Shown: positions 50,678 through 60,753 of the stretch, one piece after another
Layout of the letters: every line of letters begins with the position of its first letter
How positions within the stretch are numbered: the stretch's first letter is position 1
Origin: Saprospiraceae bacterium
Lineage (GTDB): Bacteria; Bacteroidota; Bacteroidia; Chitinophagales; Saprospiraceae
Direction of reading: 5' to 3'
Length of the DNA stretch: 64,000 nucleotides
NCBI GenBank assembly: GCA_019187225.1
Contig: JABAQQ010000033.1
Location: 141,885-205,884 of the forward strand
The notes under the pieces: model-generated
The model's input: only the letters and a program-made list of their open reading frames with translations
The model's database searches: none
What the model was told of the DNA's origin: nothing
Translations under genes and position numbers: made by a program

Positions 50678-51577
50678 ATGAAAAACGCCCTCCTCCTCGC
50701 TCTCTTCCTCCAAACAACCGCTTTTACCCAATCCAAATCCTGTCAAAACCTATTCATCTGGCCTTTTAGCACGGATTCCGGCAAACGTCCCGAACTGGCG
50801 AAGCAGATGACGTTGGATATGGAAGAAGCCTTTCTCAAAAATAATTGCACCGTGTTTACGAGCAGTGACTTACCCAAACTGGCCGAAAAAATTGCAGTTT
50901 TACCTGCTGTTGCTACCGTGGATGACATCCCGGCAGACATTGTAACAGAACTGCTCGCTGCTTCTTCTGACAAACTGCTGATTGGCAGAATAAGGCTCGA
51001 CAACGGAGGTAATGCGATTTTCCAGGCCACCATCTACAGCCTACCGGGAAAAGAACTGACAGGAACGAAAAAGCTGATGTTCTCAGAATTGGAGATTCAA
51101 AAAGACTCGCTCCGCAAAAGAAAAACAGAGCAGATTTTAACCCTTCTTCCGGAAAGGGGAGCTCCTTCAAATGTTGCGACAGCACCTGAAGTTGCACAGC
51201 CTGTCGCTCAGGAAGCACCAGGAAGTACACCGCAGCCCCCGGTGGTTGTCGTGAATATTCCTCCCGTAACCTTGCCTAACACACCGGAAACTAACCCCAC
51301 ACGCCCAGCACCGCGTCCCAAACTGTCGCCACCCCCACCACCGAAGCAAGAGCCCTCCTATGAAATTACTTTTGTAGTGGGTAAAAAAGTAGACCGGATT
51401 TCGGTGACTGGCTACGGTAATTTGAGATTGACGAAGAGAAATGATGGCAATCAGGAAGCCTCGCTCAAGTTGAAGAATGGAGACTATGAACTTCGCGTTT
51501 TTGAAGATGGCAAATTGAAATGTAACAAGTTTTTCAAGGCCGACCGCGCTAAAACAATTGACTTCCCCTGCCGGTAG
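50678..51577 (+). CDS. Secreted protein with Pro-rich linker, unknown function
   Basis: From the ATG at 50678 the product has 299 residues and a signal peptide ('LLLALFLQTTAFTQS'). Residues 20-160 ('FIWPFSTDSGKRPELAKQM', 'NNCTVFTSSDLPKLAEK', 'LIGRIRLDNGGNAIFQATIY') resemble in layout the nucleotide-free 'assembly'-type domains of TolB-N/CsgG-like proteins, which gauge by name only. A Pro-rich linker (175-230, 'RPKLSPPPPPKQEP') leads to a small C-terminal beta domain ('NGDYELRVFEDGKLKCNKFF'). Function unknown. It closes the plus-strand group that starts at the M23-like gene. Confidence 0.68.
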   Translation: MKNALLLALFLQTTAFTQSKSCQNLFIWPFSTDSGKRPELAKQMTLDMEEAFLKNNCTVFTSSDLPKLAEKIAVLPAVATVDDIPADIVTELLAASSDKLLIGRIRLDNGGNAIFQATIYSLPGKELTGTKKLMFSELEIQKDSLRKRKTEQILTLLPERGAPSNVATAPEVAQPVAQEAPGSTPQPPVVVVNIPPVTLPNTPETNPTRPAPRPKLSPPPPPKQEPSYEITFVVGKKVDRISVTGYGNLRLTKRNDGNQEASLKLKNGDYELRVFEDGKLKCNKFFKADRAKTIDFPCR

Positions 51578-51785
51578 GTCATCGTTTTAAGGAGCGCGAT
51601 CCTTAAGTTGCGCCCACTCTTGGTGTTCCCTCTGCCGGTCTTGTTACCCGGCGCAAGTCGACATGAGTGACCAAAGCGGAATTATTATCTTGTCTTGTAT
51701 TAGCACCAAACAGAATGCTCACTTCAATCGCCGTTAATCCCAATGGTACCGGGCTGGCCATTTTGACTAAGCCATGCGAAAAACC

Positions 51786-53669
51786 TCACCGCACCACCAT
51801 TATTTTCTCCGACCGCAACTCCCCTCCGGCATTTAGTATCAACCAATACAGCCCGGCGGGGAATTGCAGTCCTTCGGGTATTTCCACCCTGTGTTTTCCT
51901 TTAGAAAACTGTTTTTTTGAAAAAACATCTTCCACTCTTTTGCCCAGGGAGTTGAACAATACCGCGGAGCAATGCGCTGTGTGGTTCAGATAAAATTCAA
52001 AGGTAACAGGGCCATCCGTCGGGTTGGGGTAAACAGTGGTGACGGTACCGGATGGATAGGCAGGTTCATTTGTCCTGGTCGGCAGCAGGTCCTGCAGGCA
52101 GGCGAATTTAAAGTTGCGATGCGGGTTGGTCACATCGTCGGTGAGGCCCCAGCAGCCATAGCGGTTGTAGCCGCTGGTGAGGGTGAATTGCATGGCCAAT
52201 GTACCGCCCAATTGGATGAAGGCGTCGTCGAGGTTGTAGCGCATTTCATCGCACATGCCTGCGCTGCGCTCGGCGAGGATGCGGTTGGCGATGTTGACCG
52301 TGCTGCCGCCTCCGTGGTCGGGGCCGCCCTCGTAGGATACGAAGCCCCCCGGCAGGTTCCAGTCATTGGCTTTGGTAATCCACTGCGTCCGCCCGGCCTC
52401 GTTTATTCCCATGTCGGTGATCTGGCCGGTAATGCTGGAATGGCAGTCGTCTAAGATCTTGCTGACGTTTTCGCCGTTGCTGGCGCCGCCGGAAAAGTAG
52501 GTTTGACAGCCGATGGCGTAGATATAATCGGAAGGAGCACCGAAATTGGTCTGGATATATTGCAGCATCGGCTCGACCCACCATTTCAGCATGGGTTGGT
52601 GGCTGCACAGCACGACCCGGATGCGATCGTTCAGCGCATTCGGACCGAACACCGATTCGAAGATCTGCGCCAGTTCCACCGTCCGGCGGGCGTGGTTTTC
52701 GTGTTCACCGATGCCCAGTGCGGCGGCCTGTGCCTGATTGTACAAGCTTTGCTCGAAGCCGGGGGCGGTATTCCAGACCTCGTTGCTGCTTTCCACGTAA
52801 ATATTCAGGCCAGCGTCGAGCGTGTTTTTGAGCATGGCGGCCAATTGGGCGACGTAATCCGCTGAAGCGGAGACCGGCACATTGATCCAGGCATCGGTAT
52901 GGGTGCGGTTGGCGAGTTCGATCACATGTTCCCAACAGGCGCCGTCGTTTTTCCCGATGGTAGGCACGGGCGATTGCGAGGCGTCGGTGGGCAATTTGCG
53001 GTCGGCCCATTCCGTCACGCCGGGATACGCAGGATTGCTGCCGTTGGTTCCGGTAAAGACCATATACCGGATGGCCGAAAACCGGATGGAATCGAACAGG
53101 CCCAGGAATGGCGGGTAAAAAAGTTGGCTGTCATCGCTATAACCCGGTCGCAGCATTTTGAAATCTGTAAGCCCCGAATTCAGCGGATCGGATGGCGTTC
53201 GGCGGGTATTGCTGAAATTGATGAGGAACAGCCCGTTGCTATTGGGCGCCACGATGAAATCAAAGGTTGTCGAGTTGGTTCCGGCGTTGTACTGGGCATT
53301 CTGTACCGAACCGCCCGTAGCGGCGCTTACCGCGCCCTGGCCTATGAACGAGCATTTCCACGTCCCGCTCACATCGAGGCGATACACTTCCGGGTCGTCA
53401 ATCGAACCCGCCCATTCGGCTACAGGGCGGAAGTCGGCGATGTACTGCGCATCTGTTTTCGGCCAGCCACGATCGTCCACCTGGCCACTGCCGATGGAAG
53501 CGCCTGAGTTCAGATTGTTCCAGCGGTAATTCTCGCGGGCGAGGTCAATGTAAGTGCCTCCCCGCTCCGGCAGGCCGATGTTGACACCAATCTGGGCGTG
53601 GGACACGGTATGGAGCAGGCAGAGGAAGGAGAGTAACGTAATCCGTAAAAAAAACAAGTGGCCAAACAT
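51786..53669 (-). CDS. Secreted glycoside-hydrolase-like protein with T9SS domain
   Basis: From the ATG at 53669 the 627-residue product has a signal peptide ('[17 protein letters not shown]'). The central part (about 200-510) looks like a clan A TIM barrel: '[19 protein letters not shown]' has the Asn-Glu pair of the acid/base, and '[14 protein letters not shown]' has a Glu suited as nucleophile. The C-terminal 75 residues ('[16 protein letters not shown]' to 'SEKIMVVR') are a type A T9SS domain. It probably acts on an extracellular polysaccharide; the GH family was not identified. The longer frame to 53726 crosses a repeat. Confidence 0.78.
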   Translation of the reverse strand: MFGHLFFLRITLLSFLCLLHTVSHAQIGVNIGLPERGGTYIDLARENYRWNNLNSGASIGSGQVDDRGWPKTDAQYIADFRPVAEWAGSIDDPEVYRLDVSGTWKCSFIGQGAVSAATGGSVQNAQYNAGTNSTTFDFIVAPNSNGLFLINFSNTRRTPSDPLNSGLTDFKMLRPGYSDDSQLFYPPFLGLFDSIRFSAIRYMVFTGTNGSNPAYPGVTEWADRKLPTDASQSPVPTIGKNDGACWEHVIELANRTHTDAWINVPVSASADYVAQLAAMLKNTLDAGLNIYVESSNEVWNTAPGFEQSLYNQAQAAALGIGEHENHARRTVELAQIFESVFGPNALNDRIRVVLCSHQPMLKWWVEPMLQYIQTNFGAPSDYIYAIGCQTYFSGGASNGENVSKILDDCHSSITGQITDMGINEAGRTQWITKANDWNLPGGFVSYEGGPDHGGGSTVNIANRILAERSAGMCDEMRYNLDDAFIQLGGTLAMQFTLTSGYNRYGCWGLTDDVTNPHRNFKFACLQDLLPTRTNEPAYPSGTVTTVYPNPTDGPVTFEFYLNHTAHCSAVLFNSLGKRVEDVFSKKQFSKGKHRVEIPEGLQFPAGLYWLILNAGGELRSEKIMVVR

Positions 53670-53769
53670 TTTAAATATTTGAACACATTTAATTGTTGTT
53701 AAACACATAGCATTGAAAATCAACAAACTATGTGATCTGTGTGACTATGTGTTTATTTTGTACATGCGT

Positions 53770-54657
53770 TTATCCTTTTAATTCAGCCCGGATTTTTGCC
53801 ACTACTTCCGGCGTGGTTTCAAAAATGCCGGCTATTTTGACATCATCCCAATCAACAGTCATGATGAGTTTGCGGATGTTGTTCATTTTTTCTTTTTCAA
53901 TGCCTTTGATCTCACCTTTTTCCTCGGCTTCTTTGAGACGCTTTTGTTCAGCATGAAATTCGCTTGCCTCACGCGCCCACGACATCATAGCCAAAGCATA
54001 TTCTTCCGGACTCATTTTTCGCGTATCAAGTGCATCCAACGCTGCACGAATCCAATCCTCGTTCATGAATTCAGGTTGAGCGGTGGCAGGGGCAGTTTGT
54101 GCATTTTTCATAGTATAAATCAATTTATCCAAATCGGAGCTGCAATCTTCGCCATTTTTGGTGAATTTTCCAAGTTCAACAAAGATATATTCGGTCTGGT
54201 TGTCAACCACGAAACCATTCTCATCGCGCAAACAGGCGCGAACATGATAATGCTCTTTAGGAAAAAGGGCGAACCCCAGGATGCCAATGCAGTATATTTT
54301 TAGGAAGTTTTCAAAGGTGGATTCACCTTTGTTTGCCAGGAGATTAAATTGATGATTGCCGTAGAATCGCAACCGTTGCACAAAACCGGGAAAATGCCCT
54401 TTTTGCATTTCTACCAAAAAAATTTGTCCGTTTTTATCCCGGCAAACGAGATCATATATGCCGGCTCGGCTGCTCATGGTTTCTCCTTCCTGGGTGTTTT
54501 TGGGGAATTCAATTTCAATTATAGGTACCGACGATTGTATGAGGGCTTGCAAAGCCTTTCTCAAAAACAAGGTGTTTGTCCGGTTGCCAAAAGTAACCTT
54601 AAAACCATAGTCAGAGGTAATTGGAAGAAAATCGGGTAATTCAAGCGGTTTTTCCAT
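53770..54657 (-). CDS. Rpn family PD-(D/E)XK nuclease / transposase-like protein
   Basis: The 295-residue protein opens 'LPITSDYGFKVTFGNRTNT' and has the nuclease core 'AGIYDLVCRDKNGQIFLVEMQ' given here as the Asp in 'YDLVC' and the Glu-x-Gln in 'LVEMQ', with 'LRFYGNHQF' after it, as in recombination-promoting nucleases (PDDEXK_2). Rpn proteins cut DNA and promote recombination; in Bacteroidota they occur in many copies. The tail contains a Glu/Lys coiled coil ('QKRLKEAEEKGEIKG') and 'IFETTPEVVAKI'. No terminal inverted repeats are seen, so it is not part of a visible IS. Confidence 0.88.
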   Translation of the reverse strand: MEKPLELPDFLPITSDYGFKVTFGNRTNTLFLRKALQALIQSSVPIIEIEFPKNTQEGETMSSRAGIYDLVCRDKNGQIFLVEMQKGHFPGFVQRLRFYGNHQFNLLANKGESTFENFLKIYCIGILGFALFPKEHYHVRACLRDENGFVVDNQTEYIFVELGKFTKNGEDCSSDLDKLIYTMKNAQTAPATAQPEFMNEDWIRAALDALDTRKMSPEEYALAMMSWAREASEFHAEQKRLKEAEEKGEIKGIEKEKMNNIRKLIMTVDWDDVKIAGIFETTPEVVAKIRAELKG

Positions 54658-54719
54658 GGATAATTTTTTAGATTAAATTGCGTGTTAAAGATGTTTTCCA
54701 TTTCGGGGAACAACACTAC

Positions 54720-56615
54720 TCATGTTTCAGCCACTTCTACTGGCTCTACCTGCGCCTCCTCTTCCGGCGTATCGATGATATCCAGCTCGACACGCAGGTT
54801 CCCAATAATAAATTCCTGGCGCTCCGGCGTGTTTTTGCCCATGTAGTAGTCCAGCACATGGTCGAGGTTGGTGTCTTCGGGCAGGATGACCGGGTCGAGG
54901 CGGATGTTGTCGCTGATAAAATCGGCGAACTCGTGTGGCGATATCTCGCCCAAGCCTTTGAATCGGGTGATCTCGGGTTTGCCGCGCAGTTTTTGTATAG
55001 CTTCCTGTTTTTCCGTTTCCGAATAGCAATAAAATGTCTGCTGCTTGTCGCGCACCCGAAACAGCGGCGTATCGAGGATGTAGAGATGACCGTTTCTGAC
55101 CAGGTCGGGGAAAAACTGGAGGAAAAAAGTGAGCATCAGCAGGCGAATGTGCATCCCGTCCACGTCAGCGTCCGTGGCGATGACCACTCGGTTGTAGCGC
55201 AGGTCGTCGAGCGAGTCTTCGATGTTCAGCGCGTGCTGAAGCAGGTTGAACTCCTCGTTCTGATAAACGATTTTTTTGGTCAGGCCGTAGCAGTTCAAGG
55301 GTTTTCCGCGCAGGCTGAACACGGCCTGTGTGTTCACGTCGCGGGCTTTGGTGATGGAGCCGCTGGCCGAGTCGCCTTCGGTGATGAAAACCGTGGTGGC
55401 GAGCCGCATTTCCTCCGGGCCCTTTTCGTTGAGGTGGTATTTGCAGTCGCGCAGTTTTTTGTTGTGGACGTTGGCGGCTTTGGCGCGCTGGTTGGCGAGC
55501 TTTTTTACCTCCGAGATTTCCTTGCGCTCGCGCTCGCTTTGTTTGATGCGCGACTCCATCGCTTTTGTCGTTTCCGGGTTTTTGTGCAGGAAGTCGTCGA
55601 GCGCCTTCGACAGGAAGTCGTTCATCCAGGTGCGGATGGCGGGACCGTCGGGGGCGATGCGTTCCGAGCCGAGGCGGGTTTTTGTCTGGCTTTCGAACAC
55701 AGGTTCTTCCACGCGTACGCTGACAGCGGCAATGATGCTTTCGCGAATATCTTTGGCGTCGTATTCCTTTTTGAAGTGGGTCCGGATCACTTTCACCAAT
55801 GCCTCGCGGAAAGCGTTGAGGTGGGTGCCGCCCTGCGTGGTGTTCTGGCCGTTCACAAAGGAATAGTTCTGCTCGCCGTAGTGATTGCCGTGCGTCATGG
55901 CGATCTCGATGTCTTCTCCTTTGAGGTGGATGATGGGGTAGCGCGTTTCCTCCGAGCCGGTCTTTTTCTCCAGCAGGTCGAGCAGGCCGTTTTTGGAGTA
56001 AAAAGTTTTGCCGTTGTAATTGATCTTCAGGCCCGAATTGAGGTAGGCGTAGTTCCACAACTGTTGCTCGACGAACTCCGGCACCCAACGGAAATGGCGG
56101 AACATGCCGTTGTCGGGTTTGAAAACGATGAGTGTGCCGTTTTCTTCTTTCGTCGGCTCTAACTTACTCTCCTTCTTTAAGTTGCCAAACTGGAATTCTG
56201 CCCATTTCATCTGCCCCTCCCGTACGGCGGCGACCTTGAAATACTCCGAAAGTGCGTTCACGGCCTTTGTGCCCACGCCATTGAGGCCGACAGATTTTTT
56301 GAACGCTTTCGAGTCATATTTAGCGCCGGTGTTGATTTTACTCACCACGTCCACCACTTTGCCGAGCGGGATTCCGCGCCCGTAGTCGCGCACGGTGACG
56401 CCGTGGTCGTTGATGGTCACGTCAATTGTGCGGCCGTAGCCCATCGCGTATTCGTCAATCGAGTTGTCGAGCACTTCTTTGAGCAGCACGTAAATGCCGT
56501 CTTCGGGTGAGGAGCCGTCGCCGAGTTTGCCGATGTACATGCCAGGGCGCAGGCGGATGTGCTCGCGCCATTCAAGGGTCTTGATCTCTTCTTCAGTATA
56601 GCGGATTTCCGTCAT
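54720..56615 (-). CDS. parE: DNA topoisomerase IV subunit B
   Basis: This is the ATPase subunit of a type IIA topoisomerase that unlinks daughter chromosomes. From the ATG at 56615 (631 residues) it begins '[20 protein letters not shown]'. GHKL ATPase motifs are '[10 protein letters not shown]', 'DYGRGIPLG' and '[16 protein letters not shown]'. The TOPRIM domain has '[13 protein letters not shown]' (catalytic Glu) and '[13 protein letters not shown]' (DxDxD). It is ParE-type because it lacks the extra GyrB insert. The frame upstream to 56804 includes repeat DNA and is rejected. parC is not directly next to it. Confidence 0.95.
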   Translation of the reverse strand: MTEIRYTEEEIKTLEWREHIRLRPGMYIGKLGDGSSPEDGIYVLLKEVLDNSIDEYAMGYGRTIDVTINDHGVTVRDYGRGIPLGKVVDVVSKINTGAKYDSKAFKKSVGLNGVGTKAVNALSEYFKVAAVREGQMKWAEFQFGNLKKESKLEPTKEENGTLIVFKPDNGMFRHFRWVPEFVEQQLWNYAYLNSGLKINYNGKTFYSKNGLLDLLEKKTGSEETRYPIIHLKGEDIEIAMTHGNHYGEQNYSFVNGQNTTQGGTHLNAFREALVKVIRTHFKKEYDAKDIRESIIAAVSVRVEEPVFESQTKTRLGSERIAPDGPAIRTWMNDFLSKALDDFLHKNPETTKAMESRIKQSERERKEISEVKKLANQRAKAANVHNKKLRDCKYHLNEKGPEEMRLATTVFITEGDSASGSITKARDVNTQAVFSLRGKPLNCYGLTKKIVYQNEEFNLLQHALNIEDSLDDLRYNRVVIATDADVDGMHIRLLMLTFFLQFFPDLVRNGHLYILDTPLFRVRDKQQTFYCYSETEKQEAIQKLRGKPEITRFKGLGEISPHEFADFISDNIRLDPVILPEDTNLDHVLDYYMGKNTPERQEFIIGNLRVELDIIDTPEEEAQVEPVEVAET

Positions 56616-57025
56616 CGGAGCTTGCTGGTTATTGCCTGCCTGCTGAAGCCTTGGCGCAGGCAGGGTCGGCTGTCGGTTGTTGGTTGTAGATTTACCCGCC
56701 GAAGTTTTAACGAAGGCGGGTTGCTTGCCATTTGGCAATTCAAGAAGGTTGCCATTTTTTTTGACGCCCTTCCCTGTTTTCGATGTTTTGTGATTTGCGC
56801 CCAAAGTAACGAAGATTTAGAGTTTTAACCGGTGGAAACAAAAATGACGGGCAAAATTAAAACATTTTTTGTTTAAAAACAAATTGTGTTTAAATTGATT
56901 TTTACCCGCCTATACGAGAAGTGCCACAAGAAATTATATTTACCTTACAAATGGTTAAGAAGCCTTCCCGCTGCCACTTTTGCCGTTTGGTTCCTGTCTA
57001 TTTTCATGGAAACTTGCAGATATCT
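56616..57025. other. Divergent intergenic region with short repeats
   Basis: The gap between parE and the cyclase gene holds an inverted pair 'cctgcctgctgaag'/'cgcaggcagg' near 56635-56663 and a diverged copy (56692-56722, 'acccgccgaagttttaacg') of the 45-bp repeat found at 17430 and 19796. The rest is AT-rich promoter-like DNA. The frame of the cyclase gene is open back to a GTG at 56921, but I regard that extension as non-coding. Confidence 0.5.
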
Positions 57026-58795
57026 GTGAAAAAACAAATCTTTTTACTGTTGTTCGCCATTGGCACTGGCGCTTGCGATGGTATCGCTCAGCCTGCCATC
57101 GTGTTCAATAACCTTGTGCAGCAAATCCGCCAACATCCTGCGGATACCGCTGCGTGGTCGGCCCTGCAAACCTGGTTCGACACCACCGCTTTGCCGCCGC
57201 GGGAATTAAGCACCGCACTGGAGCATACCTTGCGCGCCATACCACTCGAAACCGACGGACGACTTCGCGCCGAACTCCTGCGGCAAAGCGGCATTTCATA
57301 CATGGATGCGGGAGACTTTCAACAATCTTCCGAACGCTTGATGGAAGCGATCCGCCTGTTTGAGGCACTTTCCGATGCGCGGGGAACAGCCAATGTACAG
57401 GTCAACCTCGGCGCGCTGAATTATCATCTGAGCCAATTGGAAGAATCCATCCGCTTTTGGCGGCAAGCGGCGCTCTTTTTCGAGCGAAACGGGCCCGCTG
57501 CGCGTTTGGGCCTGGTATACAGCAACATTGGTTCTGCCTTTTCGGAATTGGAGCAATTAGACAGCGCCGAAACCTACCACCGCCGCGCCCTCCGCATACA
57601 CGAACAGAACAAGGACACGGAAGGCATGTCGAAGGCGTGGAACAATCTCGGTGTCACTTTTGAATACCGCGAACGATATAGTGAGGCATTGGCCTGTTAC
57701 AGGAAAGCCCGTGCCCTTTGCGACAGTTTGCACGATCTGACGGGAAGCATCCGGGCTATGTTGAATGAGGCAACGATACTCGAATACCAACAAAAATATT
57801 CTGAAGCGCTTGACGCAAACCTGCGGGCCTTAGCCATGATGCCCCAATGCCGGGAAAAAGCCCTGTACCGCTTTATTTATCTCAATCTGGCGGGTGTATA
57901 CAGCAAAATGAACCGCTATAAAGAAGCGTTCGTGTCGCTTGGCAACTACCACACGTACAAAGATTCGCTGGTCAACGAAGATAATACCCGCTATATCCAA
58001 AGCCTCCAGGCGCAATACGAATCCGAAAAAAAGGAGAAAGAAATAGCCTTGCTGAGTCGTGCGAGTGAAACCCAGTCGCTGCGCCTGCAACAACAACGCC
58101 TCCTGACGACGGGATTGCTGGTGATCTCACTCCTGCTGATCGCTTTGGTGTGGATGGCTGTACGCAACCAGCGACGTACCGATCGTCTGCTGCTCAACAT
58201 CCTGCCTGTAGCAGTCGCCTCAGAACTGCGACGTACCGGATCGGTACAACCCAAACGCCATGAGAACGTGACGGTGCTTTTTGCGGACCTCGTTGGTTTT
58301 ACTGAATTTGGTCATGCGCTTCCGCCGGAGACTTTGGTCGGGCTGATAGACCGATACTACCGGGCTTTCGATGCTATCATCGCGCGCAACAGGATTGAAA
58401 AGATCAAAACCATAGGCGATTCTTATATGTGTGCCGGCGGTTTGCCTGAACCCGACCCGCAACACGCCCGGCGCGTTTTTCAGGCAGCCACCGATATGCT
58501 GCGCTGGGTTCGCGAAAGCGCCGCCATTTCCGAAGATCTGCCCCACCTCCAGATTCGCATCGGTATCCATTCCGGGCCGGTGGTGGCCGGCGTGGTAGGT
58601 AAAAGCAAGTATGCCTACGATATCTGGGGGGATACCGTCAATACCGCTGCCCGGATGGAACAGTTCGGTATACAAGACCGGATCAACCTCTCCGAAGAGA
58701 CGCGGCAATTGCTGGGCGACGATGCGAATGCCACGCCGCGGGAGCCGGTGGAAGTGAAAGGGATTGGACGGGTAAAGATGTATCTGGCAGGTTGA
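57026..58795 (+). CDS. TPR-containing class III adenylate cyclase
   Basis: A GTG start at 57026 gives a clean signal peptide ('KKQIFLLLFAIGTGACDG') and 589 residues; the longer frame from GTG 56921 is possible. About seven TPR units (residues 80-340, 'YSNIGSAFSELEQLDSAE') face the periplasm, a membrane span follows ('LLTTGLLVISLLLIALVWM') and a cytoplasmic cyclase domain ends the protein. Metal-binding Asp are in 'VLFADLVGFTEF' and 'IKTIGDSYM'. The base-reading Lys ('KIKTIG') and Asp ('YDIWGDTVN') are those of adenylate, not guanylate, cyclases, and the transition-state Asn/Arg are in 'NTAARM'. It probably makes cAMP in response to a periplasmic signal. Confidence 0.9.
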   Translation: MKKQIFLLLFAIGTGACDGIAQPAIVFNNLVQQIRQHPADTAAWSALQTWFDTTALPPRELSTALEHTLRAIPLETDGRLRAELLRQSGISYMDAGDFQQSSERLMEAIRLFEALSDARGTANVQVNLGALNYHLSQLEESIRFWRQAALFFERNGPAARLGLVYSNIGSAFSELEQLDSAETYHRRALRIHEQNKDTEGMSKAWNNLGVTFEYRERYSEALACYRKARALCDSLHDLTGSIRAMLNEATILEYQQKYSEALDANLRALAMMPQCREKALYRFIYLNLAGVYSKMNRYKEAFVSLGNYHTYKDSLVNEDNTRYIQSLQAQYESEKKEKEIALLSRASETQSLRLQQQRLLTTGLLVISLLLIALVWMAVRNQRRTDRLLLNILPVAVASELRRTGSVQPKRHENVTVLFADLVGFTEFGHALPPETLVGLIDRYYRAFDAIIARNRIEKIKTIGDSYMCAGGLPEPDPQHARRVFQAATDMLRWVRESAAISEDLPHLQIRIGIHSGPVVAGVVGKSKYAYDIWGDTVNTAARMEQFGIQDRINLSEETRQLLGDDANATPREPVEVKGIGRVKMYLAG

Positions 58796-58807
58796 AAGCA
58801 AAAAGAT

Positions 58808-60349
58808 TTAAAAATTTTCTTCCCACGTTTTCACTTCGCGGTAAGAGATCACCCACAGCCCGAAGAAAGTGATCAGGCCGTTGATAAGAATGGTGAGAAA
58901 GCCCACGTCGAACCATTGTTTGCAGGAAACTTCGATGACCCAGGTGAGAAGGGGAGCGAGAACGCAGACGAGCGGCGCCCAATTGTCGCGGATTTTCAGA
59001 CCGGTGAACAGGCCGAACATAAACAAGCCCAGCAAGGGGCCGTAAGTATAGCCGGCGATCTTAAAGATCAGGTTGATAACGGCGTCGCTACTCAAGGCAT
59101 TGAGCGCCAGAATAATCAGGATGAACAGAATGGAAAATCCCAGGTGCACCCACGAACGGATTCGTTGCTGGCTCAGCACCGCATGCTGGTATGCCATCAG
59201 TTCGGCCTCATCTGCGTATTCGTGCGGCTGCACGGAAATCTTTTTTTCAAAATGCAGAAAGTCAACGCAAAAACTCGTCGTCAGCGCTGTTAGTGCTGAG
59301 TCCGAGCTGGCGTAGGTACTGGCGATGAGGCCAAGTATAAAGAATATACCTGCCCCCAAACCGAGGTGTTCAAAAGCGATTTTGGGGTAGAGATGGTCGG
59401 TGCGCTCCGGTATTTCGAGGCCAAGCCCATTGGCATAGAGATAGAGTAATGCGCCAAGGGTAAGGAAAAGAAAATTTATAATGACCAGGTAAATGCAAAA
59501 GACGAACATATTCTTTTGCGCCTCGCGGATATTCTTGCAGGCGAGGTTTTTTTGCATCAGATCCTGGTCGAGCCCTGTCATGGCGATGGCGATCAACGCG
59601 CCGCTTACGAATTGTTTTACAAAGTGATTGGGATCGGACAGGAAGTTGTCGAAGAAAAATACCTGGCCGTATTTACTGCCTGTGACTGCAGGAATAATAT
59701 CGCCGTATTGAAAATCCAGCGCCTTTCCGATCGTGACCACCGTAAATACCAGCGCTGCCAGGAAGAACGTGGTCATGATCGTATCCGTCCAGATGATGGT
59801 TTTCAGCCCGCCTTTAAAAGTATAGCCGTAGATCAGGGCCAGCATCAATGTTACCGTCACGGCAAAGGGCACCCCCAGCGGACTGAACACAAACATTTGC
59901 AATACGCTGGCTGCTAAGAACATCCGTGCCGCCGACCCCAGGGTGCGCGACAACAGGAAAAAAGCCGAACCGGTCTGGTGTGACCAATGGCCGAATCGTT
60001 GTTCCAGATAGCCGTAAATGGAAGTGAGTTGCAGGCGATAATACAAAGGCATCAGGACAGTGGCAATGAAAAAGTAACCTGCCAGATATCCCAACACGAC
60101 CTGCATGTAGGAAAACGCCATGTTCAACCCCGTACCTCCTACTTTCCCTGGAATGGAAATAAAGGTGACGCCACTGATGCTGGTGCCGATCATTGCATAG
60201 GCCACTACATACCAGGGTACTCTGCGGTTGGCGAGAAAAAAACCTTCATTGCCGACATTGCGCCCGGTGAACCACGCCACTCCCACCAACATGGCGAAAT
60301 ACAGGAACAAAACGATCAAAACGAGCGCAGGTGTAAGATGTCCGGTCAT
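58808..60349 (-). CDS. Sodium:solute symporter (SSS family)
   Basis: The 513-residue protein has about 13 membrane spans. Family features are 'NRRVPWYVVAYAMIGTSISG', 'YLEQRFGHWSHQTGSAFFLL' and 'ATVLMPLYYRLQLTSIYGYLE', all typical of Bacteroidota SSS transporters related to SglT/NanT types. It imports a small solute with sodium; the substrate cannot be told. The nearby cyclase gene is convergent (12 bases between stops), with no functional link evident. Confidence 0.92.
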   Translation of the reverse strand: MTGHLTPALVLIVLFLYFAMLVGVAWFTGRNVGNEGFFLANRRVPWYVVAYAMIGTSISGVTFISIPGKVGGTGLNMAFSYMQVVLGYLAGYFFIATVLMPLYYRLQLTSIYGYLEQRFGHWSHQTGSAFFLLSRTLGSAARMFLAASVLQMFVFSPLGVPFAVTVTLMLALIYGYTFKGGLKTIIWTDTIMTTFFLAALVFTVVTIGKALDFQYGDIIPAVTGSKYGQVFFFDNFLSDPNHFVKQFVSGALIAIAMTGLDQDLMQKNLACKNIREAQKNMFVFCIYLVIINFLFLTLGALLYLYANGLGLEIPERTDHLYPKIAFEHLGLGAGIFFILGLIASTYASSDSALTALTTSFCVDFLHFEKKISVQPHEYADEAELMAYQHAVLSQQRIRSWVHLGFSILFILIILALNALSSDAVINLIFKIAGYTYGPLLGLFMFGLFTGLKIRDNWAPLVCVLAPLLTWVIEVSCKQWFDVGFLTILINGLITFFGLWVISYREVKTWEENF

Positions 60350-60753
60350 GTCTTTTCAATCTGTAGCGGGTTTGGCAGTTCACTGCCCGCAATGTCCAGG
60401 AAGACTAAAAAAGCCCGCCTCACTTGCAAAACGAGGGTTTAACCATCTGGGGTGCGCGGCAAAAGTAGTTTTTTTTGGAAAAAAGCCTATTGCGGCATGG
60501 TTGGACGAGGAACTTCAACGCTTGTCCGAAAATGGAAAAGAAGAAGGGGCGGATCGAAATATTTTATTTCCTTTTCGTTCAAAATTCTGCAAACGTTGTA
60601 ATTTCAGAAACCGCGTTTGGTAAAAAATCGGAATGTGCCTGAAATAAACACAAATCGAAAACAAAGTTAAAAAAAACTATGGATTGCTGAAAGTGCTTTA
60701 CGTTTGCCGGCTAAGAAGTCTTAATCAAGTTTTTCACTAAAATCTGTTCAGTT
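60350..60753. other. Upstream region of the susC-like gene
   Basis: The 404 bases contain no convincing gene. The part next to the SusC-like gene is AT-rich and contains TACGTTTG (60699-60706), a -7-like element 48 bases before the ATG. The nearest TTG (60684) is only 12 bases upstream of it. Confidence 0.4.
60699..60706 (+). promoter_or_regulatory. Putative -7 element for the SusC-like gene
   Basis: TACGTTTG fits TAnnTTTG and would give a leader of about 40 bases before the ATG at 60754. The -33 element is not at ideal spacing. Confidence 0.4.

Noticed and set aside
54678-56162. 494-codon plus-strand frame
   Set aside because: It is the antisense of parE and has no recognisable features; parE motifs are complete.
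56616-56804. N-terminal extension of ParE
   Set aside because: The 63 extra residues are low-complexity and cover repeat sequence; '[11 protein letters not shown]' at 56615 is the natural start.
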